Source: a virus. Taken from it: DNA of 46,170 nt. The notes beneath the pieces are model-generated. The model searched no databases. It saw nothing but the letters and a program-made list of their open reading frames with translations, and was not told where the DNA came from. The position numbers and the translations under genes are program-made. Where the stretch lies: positions 1 through 46,170 of the IMG/VR virus record IMGVR_UViG_3300037847_006658. One strand, 5' to 3'. Below are positions 42,216-46,170 of the stretch, one piece after another; the stretch's first letter is position 1, and each line of letters begins with the position of its first letter.

Positions 42216-42710
42216 ATGGCAAATTTCGCAAAAGTAAACTCATCAACCAATATTGTTGAAAATGTGGTAACGATTCCTAATGCCGTTACCATTGATGCTG
42301 AAGGCAATGAATCTGAACAGAGAGGCATTGATTATGCCATCCAACTGTTTGGTGAAGAAGAAGGGAAGATTTGGGTTCAAACATCCGAAACTGGAAGTCA
42401 ACGAAAGCGTTTTGCTAGAGTTGGTTTTACCTGGGATGCAGGAAGAAATGCGTTTCTTTTCCCTCAACCACATCCTTCGTGGACATTGAATGAAACTTCT
42501 TTAGAATGGGAACCTCCTATTGCATATCCTGATTTTACTGATGATGTTGAATCCATGATTCAATATCTTATTGATGATAGACTGCCGACAATCTCTACAT
42601 ACAAAGCAGAAATTGTTCTTGATGAGATTGGACTTAGCATTAACTATGATGCAGATCCTAAAGTCTGGGTATATCCTGAAGGATTCGATTCTGAATATCT
42701 AAACTCCTAA
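42216..42710 (+). CDS. Fibre-associated conserved protein
   Basis: A 164-residue protein starting MANFAKVNSSTNIVENVVTI; the ATG at 42216 is chosen over an upstream out-of-context start at 42123. It has KIWVQTSETGS, RFARVGFTWDAGRNAFLFPQPHPSWTL and a helical C-terminal half. Proteins beginning MANFAKV with a W-x-Q-TS and F-x-PQPHPSW block are common after cyanophage fibre genes; function unknown, perhaps a fibre chaperone. It ends just before a terminator. Confidence 0.65.
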   Translation: MANFAKVNSSTNIVENVVTIPNAVTIDAEGNESEQRGIDYAIQLFGEEEGKIWVQTSETGSQRKRFARVGFTWDAGRNAFLFPQPHPSWTLNETSLEWEPPIAYPDFTDDVESMIQYLIDDRLPTISTYKAEIVLDEIGLSINYDADPKVWVYPEGFDSEYLNS

Positions 42711-42725
42711 ACAAAATATAAAAAT

Positions 42726-42747
42726 CCTCACTTCGGTGGGGTTTTTT
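42726..42747 (+). terminator. Rho-independent terminator
   Basis: A CCTCAC-TTCG-GTGGGG hairpin (42726-42741) with a UUCG tetraloop and one G/T pair, followed by six T (42742-42747). It ends the tail-fibre block. Confidence 0.9.
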
Positions 42748-42753
42748 AATGCC

Positions 42754-42782
42754 TTGACATAATATCAGTATCCATATAGAAT
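42754..42782 (+). promoter_or_regulatory. Sigma70-type promoter (TTGACA-N17-TAGAAT)
   Basis: TTGACA at 42754-42759, 17 nt, TAGAAT at 42777-42782. It starts 6 nt after the T-run of the terminator, so the fibre block and the following genes are separate transcripts. It has the same 17-nt spacing as the promoters at 272 and 26316. Confidence 0.75.
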
Positions 42783-42809
42783 ACCTTTGTTGAGGTTAAA
42801 GAGACTGTT

Positions 42810-43019
42810 TTGAAAGCTTTTAGAACTAAGAAACAATTTGTGAATTTCTTTCCAAAGTCAAAAGAAGCAAGGTATGTATTTTCCAATATCATGGATTCTC
42901 TACATGCCATGGAGGTAAAAGAATTTTCTGAGAATGAATTGCTTCTGATGTCTATCAATCAAAAGTATCGTGTTCGTGTTCCTATTGAAGGAAACAAACA
43001 TTGGAGGATTACTGAATGA
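42810..43019 (+). CDS. Small conserved hypothetical protein
   Basis: A 69-residue basic protein (KAFRTKKQFVNFFPKSKEAR..., ending RVRVPIEGNKHWRITE) starting at TTG 42810. The promoter at 42754 lies about 27 nt upstream. It overlaps the oxygenase gene by 4 nt (ATGA). No domain recognised. Confidence 0.5.
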   Translation: MKAFRTKKQFVNFFPKSKEARYVFSNIMDSLHAMEVKEFSENELLLMSINQKYRVRVPIEGNKHWRITE

Positions 43020-43537
43020 GACAGGAATGGAATGGATTAGAATTTTATCAAGCATTTGATGTATTTGAACCATCACTCAAAGATGAATTGATTGCAGATC
43101 TTGATGATGAGATAGAGGAAAATCTAGGTCCTGTTCCACTGTATCAAACAAAGCATGACTTTCATACACATGAGAGAGCACAACATCCAAGGTGGCAACA
43201 TGTTTATGGTACAGTGCAAAATCTGGTAGAAGAATTCTATGGTAAGAAAGTAGAGTTGCAAAAGTCGTGGGCAAATAAGATTACTCCTGACTCATACTAT
43301 TTTTTACATACACATTCATTTGATATTGCTGTTACATATTATTTGCAGACACATAAGTCTACCTATGGAACATATTTTAATTATGATGGTAAAGAAATTA
43401 TTTTCTTAGGACATGAAAATAGTGTGATGGCGTTTGATGGTAAAATACCACATGAAATCGTGTATCCTCCCAGTAATGTACTTAAATACAAACCTAGATA
43501 CTCTGTAGCATTTGATTACAACTATGTTAACACTTGA
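43016..43537 (+). CDS. Putative 2OG-Fe(II) oxygenase
   Basis: A 173-residue protein with YYFLHTHSFDIAVTYYLQTH (H98/H100), MAFDGKIPHEIVYPP (H146) and PRYSVAFDYNY (R161), consistent with the HxH/D...H...R set of the 2OG-Fe(II) fold. Similar in pattern to the oxygenases at 4071 and 23962. Coupled by ATGA to the gene upstream. Confidence 0.65.
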   Translation: MRQEWNGLEFYQAFDVFEPSLKDELIADLDDEIEENLGPVPLYQTKHDFHTHERAQHPRWQHVYGTVQNLVEEFYGKKVELQKSWANKITPDSYYFLHTHSFDIAVTYYLQTHKSTYGTYFNYDGKEIIFLGHENSVMAFDGKIPHEIVYPPSNVLKYKPRYSVAFDYNYVNT

Positions 43538-43754
43538 TGAGGTTCTTGATGACTGTGATGTCAAAGTAATTGGAATTAATTATCCAGATGAAAAGGCAGA
43601 ACAAATTTTCAATGACTTGGGACTTTATCCCAACTCAAATATTTTTGTCGTTAATAATCGTTGGTGGAAACGCCGTATGTTGTTGACGTTAAATGGAGAG
43701 TTTGATGTTAGTCTTCCTAAAAAACTTTGCAAATCAATTTACGTTGCTCTATGA
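43524..43754 (+). CDS. Small protein, possibly FeoA/SH3-like
   Basis: A 76-residue protein starting MLTLDEVLDDCDVKVIGINY. The line LNDLGLYPNSNIFVV-type segment (here FNDLGLYPNSNIFVV), then LLTLNGEFDVSLPKKLCKSI, follows the FeoA pattern (LGL-x-P-x-x-x-I-x-V ... V-x-L-x-x-x-x-x-x-x-I-x-V). The start at 43524 is preferred to 43512. It overlaps the oxygenase gene by 14 nt and the next by ATGA. Weak assignment. Confidence 0.35.
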   Translation: MLTLDEVLDDCDVKVIGINYPDEKAEQIFNDLGLYPNSNIFVVNNRWWKRRMLLTLNGEFDVSLPKKLCKSIYVAL

Positions 43755-43996
43755 TTCGTTCTTCAATTTTAGAACCCGAATATAATGTTCGATTTCCATT
43801 TCAGTCATTTCCGTGGAGACTAGAGGTAAACAAAGATTGTCATAATGTAAAAGGTATTGCACTTACCGTGTGCCACTTTGAATGTGAGGAACATCTACAA
43901 AAATATCTTGATAGGTATAAACTAAAACCGAAAGATATTCTCGTTGAGAATAAATATGGTATGAAGTTAAAACCAAAAAAGAAATCTAAAAAGTAA
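43751..43996 (+). CDS. Basic conserved hypothetical protein
   Basis: An 81-residue protein (MIRSSILEPEYNVRFPFQSF...) with two Cys-His clusters (CHNVKG, CHFECEE) and a Lys-rich end (KLKPKKKSKK). The start at 43751 is chosen because its ATGA overlaps the previous stop; an upstream ATG at 43727 would overlap more. It could bind nucleic acid. Its stop shares a base with the next ATG. Confidence 0.55.
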   Translation: MIRSSILEPEYNVRFPFQSFPWRLEVNKDCHNVKGIALTVCHFECEEHLQKYLDRYKLKPKDILVENKYGMKLKPKKKSKK

Positions 43997-45657
43997 TGGC
44001 ACAAACTACACCAAGAGAAGCACTAACGTGTCTTGCTTTCAGTTATTTTGCTGAAGAGAGAAGTAATGCTGACTTGCAAGACTTTAGTGATGTGGTGTAT
44101 GATTTCTACTTCAATGATAAGAAGCAAGCAGTAAAACAATATAAATCAAACTTACCTAGTAACTTTAACTTTGATAGGATAAAAGATTTCTATACGACTA
44201 AAGATGATGCACTGAAAAAGGATGGTAAGTATCAGGTTGGACAATATAAAAAAGATTATCCAAATGGCACATTAAAGCAGAATGAAGCGGGGCAACCTAA
44301 TAAACTAGATGGTGAAATTAAATCTGCATATCTTTCAGCAGAAAAGTTAGCAAACTCTACAATCATGGGAAATATGTCTCAGTACATATTTTTCGATCAG
44401 AGTACAGAGTTTATGAAAGTTGTGAAGGATGATTCACTTGAAAAAACATTGAAAGCATTAGACTTGCCAGAAAATGTAGGTTCTGATATATTATCATCAG
44501 TAGATGTTATTGCAGTAAAGAGAAGCAAAGTCAGAGAGATTCAAAAAGACTTTGAAGATAACATCATCAATGTAGATACCCTAGATGTTCTAAACAATCT
44601 TGCATGGGGTAAGACTGGTAAGAATACTTTTAGAACATTAACTAATAAGTATTTTGATTCTAAAGATATGGTTGAGATTTCGTTAAAGAAAACGAGTCCA
44701 ACCAAAGCAGATGTATCAATCATTGGCACAATCTCTGGTGCTAGTGGTGATTTAATCGTCAATCTAGATCCTTATACTGAGTTCCTATCAAGAGCAGCAG
44801 CATGTAATAATCAACGAGAATTATATGATTTGATTTCTGATTTAGTAGAGATTGAAGATATTGATGATAGTAAGATTGCAGATGGTAGAACTTACTTCAG
44901 TATAATTTACACCTTGAACTATAAAAAGGTGAATATCACTGATAAGATGGCAAAGTTTGATTTGCAGATTGGAAGAACAGGATTCAATGCAAAACCATAT
45001 GGTAAAGGTGCATTTGTAGGTGGAGCATCTTATGCAATTACTACACCTATCATGAAGAAGTATTCAAAGTATAATACTCTTCTAAGTGAGATGATTGGTA
45101 TTAGAACCAAAGCATTTAATGCTGCTGTAAAACAATCACGAGTGCCATCACGTTTGAGGGTAGAATATAACAATGCACTGAGAGAAGTCAGGAAGAGAGA
45201 CTTAGTATTGTACGACGATTCAGCAAATAAAATTATCAAAACTTTCTGTATGATGTATGATAATGCAATAGGTGGCAATGAAGATTCATTCCAACGCTAC
45301 AGAATAAATGTCTCTAAGTTATGCAAGAACAAAACATTATCAAGTCCTGATGGTAATCTTGCACGATTAGATAAAGAATCTATGTTGAAGAATAAGAAAG
45401 AGATTCTTCAGAATGATTATGTTCATGCTCAAGGATTGTGGATTTATACTAGAAAGAATAGGGACATACAAAACTTCTTTAAGAAACAAATTACATTGTC
45501 AATCTATGGACTAATGGCAAAGAAAGGTGCTAAAGTATTTCTTTCTAGTAGACAAAGTGCAATGATTGAAGATGCCTTTGTAAAAGAATTTAAGTCTAAG
45601 AATGGTAGAACAAAACTAGCAAAGTTCGCCACTGCACCCTATGTGCTAATTGATTAA
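43996..45657 (+). CDS. Large protein of unknown function
   Basis: A 553-residue soluble protein, rich in Lys, Asp and Asn, no membrane spans. Seen: VDVIAVKRSKVREIQKDFED (about 168-187), WGKTGKNTFRTLTNKYF, VEISLKKTSPTKADVSIIG (about 228-246), ELYDLISDLVEIEDIDD, GGNEDSFQRYRINVSKLCKN. The ISLKK motif after a conserved D/V region recalls restriction-endonuclease-like folds, but too weakly to claim. It resembles long hypothetical proteins of cyanomyoviruses. It follows three small coupled genes and precedes a helicase. Confidence 0.6.
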   Translation: MAQTTPREALTCLAFSYFAEERSNADLQDFSDVVYDFYFNDKKQAVKQYKSNLPSNFNFDRIKDFYTTKDDALKKDGKYQVGQYKKDYPNGTLKQNEAGQPNKLDGEIKSAYLSAEKLANSTIMGNMSQYIFFDQSTEFMKVVKDDSLEKTLKALDLPENVGSDILSSVDVIAVKRSKVREIQKDFEDNIINVDTLDVLNNLAWGKTGKNTFRTLTNKYFDSKDMVEISLKKTSPTKADVSIIGTISGASGDLIVNLDPYTEFLSRAAACNNQRELYDLISDLVEIEDIDDSKIADGRTYFSIIYTLNYKKVNITDKMAKFDLQIGRTGFNAKPYGKGAFVGGASYAITTPIMKKYSKYNTLLSEMIGIRTKAFNAAVKQSRVPSRLRVEYNNALREVRKRDLVLYDDSANKIIKTFCMMYDNAIGGNEDSFQRYRINVSKLCKNKTLSSPDGNLARLDKESMLKNKKEILQNDYVHAQGLWIYTRKNRDIQNFFKKQITLSIYGLMAKKGAKVFLSSRQSAMIEDAFVKEFKSKNGRTKLAKFATAPYVLID

Positions 45658-45713
45658 CTGGCACACGCTCTACCTGACAGTGCTCAAGTTACCCTTATTA
45701 TGTCTACATCGTT

Positions 45714-46170
45714 ATGAATCAGATGCTTACTCTTCGTCCACATCAGCAGCGTGTCTTGGACAGGATGCTTGCGTATGACAAGGGACAGATTCTGGTTCCT
45801 ACTGGTGGTGGCAAGACTCTCACCATGATTGTTGATACTCAGCGTCGTCATGATGCTATCAACAATGGCACCACCACAGTTGTTGTTGCTCCTCGCATTT
45901 TGTTGGCAGAACAACTGTGCTCTGAGTTCTTGGAAGTTATTGATACTGCCAACACTCACATTATGCATGTTCATAGTGGTGAGACTCATCACTTTAGCAG
46001 CACCAAAGCAGACAAGATTCACATGTTTGCTACCACTGCACGGACTGCTGGTGAGAATGTTATTATCTTCACCTCTTACAACTCTCTTCAACGTATTGTT
46101 GATGCTGATATTGAGGTGAATACTATTTACTTTGACGAGGCACATAACAGCGTAAAGAAGAACTTCTTTC
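45714..46170 (+). CDS. SF2 DEAD/DEAH helicase, 5' part (runs off the window)
   Basis: 152 residues of the N-terminus, cut by the window end. TLRPHQQRVLDRMLAYDKGQ (Q-tip motif of RecG/UvsW-like SF2 enzymes), Walker A PTGGGKT, motif Ia VVVAPRILLAEQL, motif Ib-like VIIFTSYNSL, and DEAH box IYFDEAH. An ATP-dependent DNA or RNA helicase used in replication, repair or recombination; it may be a UvsW relative but this cannot be settled from the fragment. It lies 56 nt after the unknown protein; no terminator is seen between them. Confidence 0.88.
   Translation, partial: MNQMLTLRPHQQRVLDRMLAYDKGQILVPTGGGKTLTMIVDTQRRHDAINNGTTTVVVAPRILLAEQLCSEFLEVIDTANTHIMHVHSGETHHFSSTKADKIHMFATTARTAGENVIIFTSYNSLQRIVDADIEVNTIYFDEAHNSVKKNFF

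Noticed and set aside
45684-46145. 153-residue minus-strand ORF
   Set aside because: It lies opposite the SF2 helicase whose motifs (PTGGGKT, DEAH) are clear on the plus strand; the minus reading shows no domain.

Overview
The window looks like a piece of a T4-like myovirus that infects marine cyanobacteria (Synechococcus or Prochlorococcus; a cyanomyovirus). It carries T4 core genes: gp33, gp59, gp32, gp4, gp48, gp53, gp54, gp26, gp51-like, gp27-like and gp5-like. It also carries families typical of cyanobacteria and their phages: a CP12-like Calvin-cycle regulator, DUF1825, DUF4278, ThyX, PhoH, several 2OG-Fe(II) oxygenases and a NodU/CmcH-type carbamoyltransferase. The sequence is AT-rich with tightly packed genes, many ATGA start/stop overlaps, and T4-type late promoter boxes (TATAAATA) ahead of structural genes.

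Layout. (1) 1-3.4 kb: small early-type genes (glutaredoxin-like, tiny conserved proteins, DUF4278) behind a near-consensus sigma70 promoter and closed by a hairpin terminator. A two-gene carbamoyltransferase follows, with its domains encoded in reversed order, and then a small Cys-rich protein. (2) 3.1-8.6 kb: nucleotide and replication genes, in the order thyX, oxygenase, small protein, phoH, PD-(D/E)XK nuclease, gp33, gp59, DUF1825, gp32. (3) 8.6-11.7 kb, minus strand: gp4, an unknown protein, gp48 and gp53, with TATAAATA boxes at the head of the run. (4) 11.7-26.3 kb: the baseplate and tail hub block. It holds gp54, gp26, gp51, two large tape-measure-like paralogues (one with a degenerate LytM/M23 domain), a gp27-like hub, the CP12-like gene, a gp5-like hub, spike-like proteins, an oxygenase and another structural protein. 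(5) 26.3-28.9 kb: an accessory island opened by a perfect TTGACA-N17-TATAAT promoter. It holds small proteins, tRNA-Leu(UAA), a TauE/SafE-type permease, a prolyl-hydroxylase-like oxygenase and a Mom-like putative DNA-modification enzyme. (6) 28.9-42.7 kb: tail fibre and adhesin genes. These are a 1975-residue protein, two glycine-rich adhesin-like proteins, an S74-type fibre and a row of miniature fibre-like ORFs, with two more oxygenases among them, ended by a terminator. (7) 42.7-46.2 kb: a second early-type promoter, small proteins, a sixth oxygenase, a 553-residue unknown, and the start of an SF2 helicase cut by the window edge.

How the parts fit: replication and late-transcription genes (gp32, gp59, gp33) sit next to structural operons probably driven by gp33-dependent late promoters. 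Host-takeover genes (CP12-like, TauE-like, thyX, phoH, carbamoyltransferase, Mom-like) are inserted between them. The most unusual points are the order-reversed split carbamoyltransferase, the Mom-like protein, CP12 nested between baseplate hub genes, the zinc-ligand-poor M23 domain on a tape-measure-like protein, and a perfect tandem 10-bp repeat touching the gp32 start codon. All assignments come from reading motifs by eye; no database search was run.
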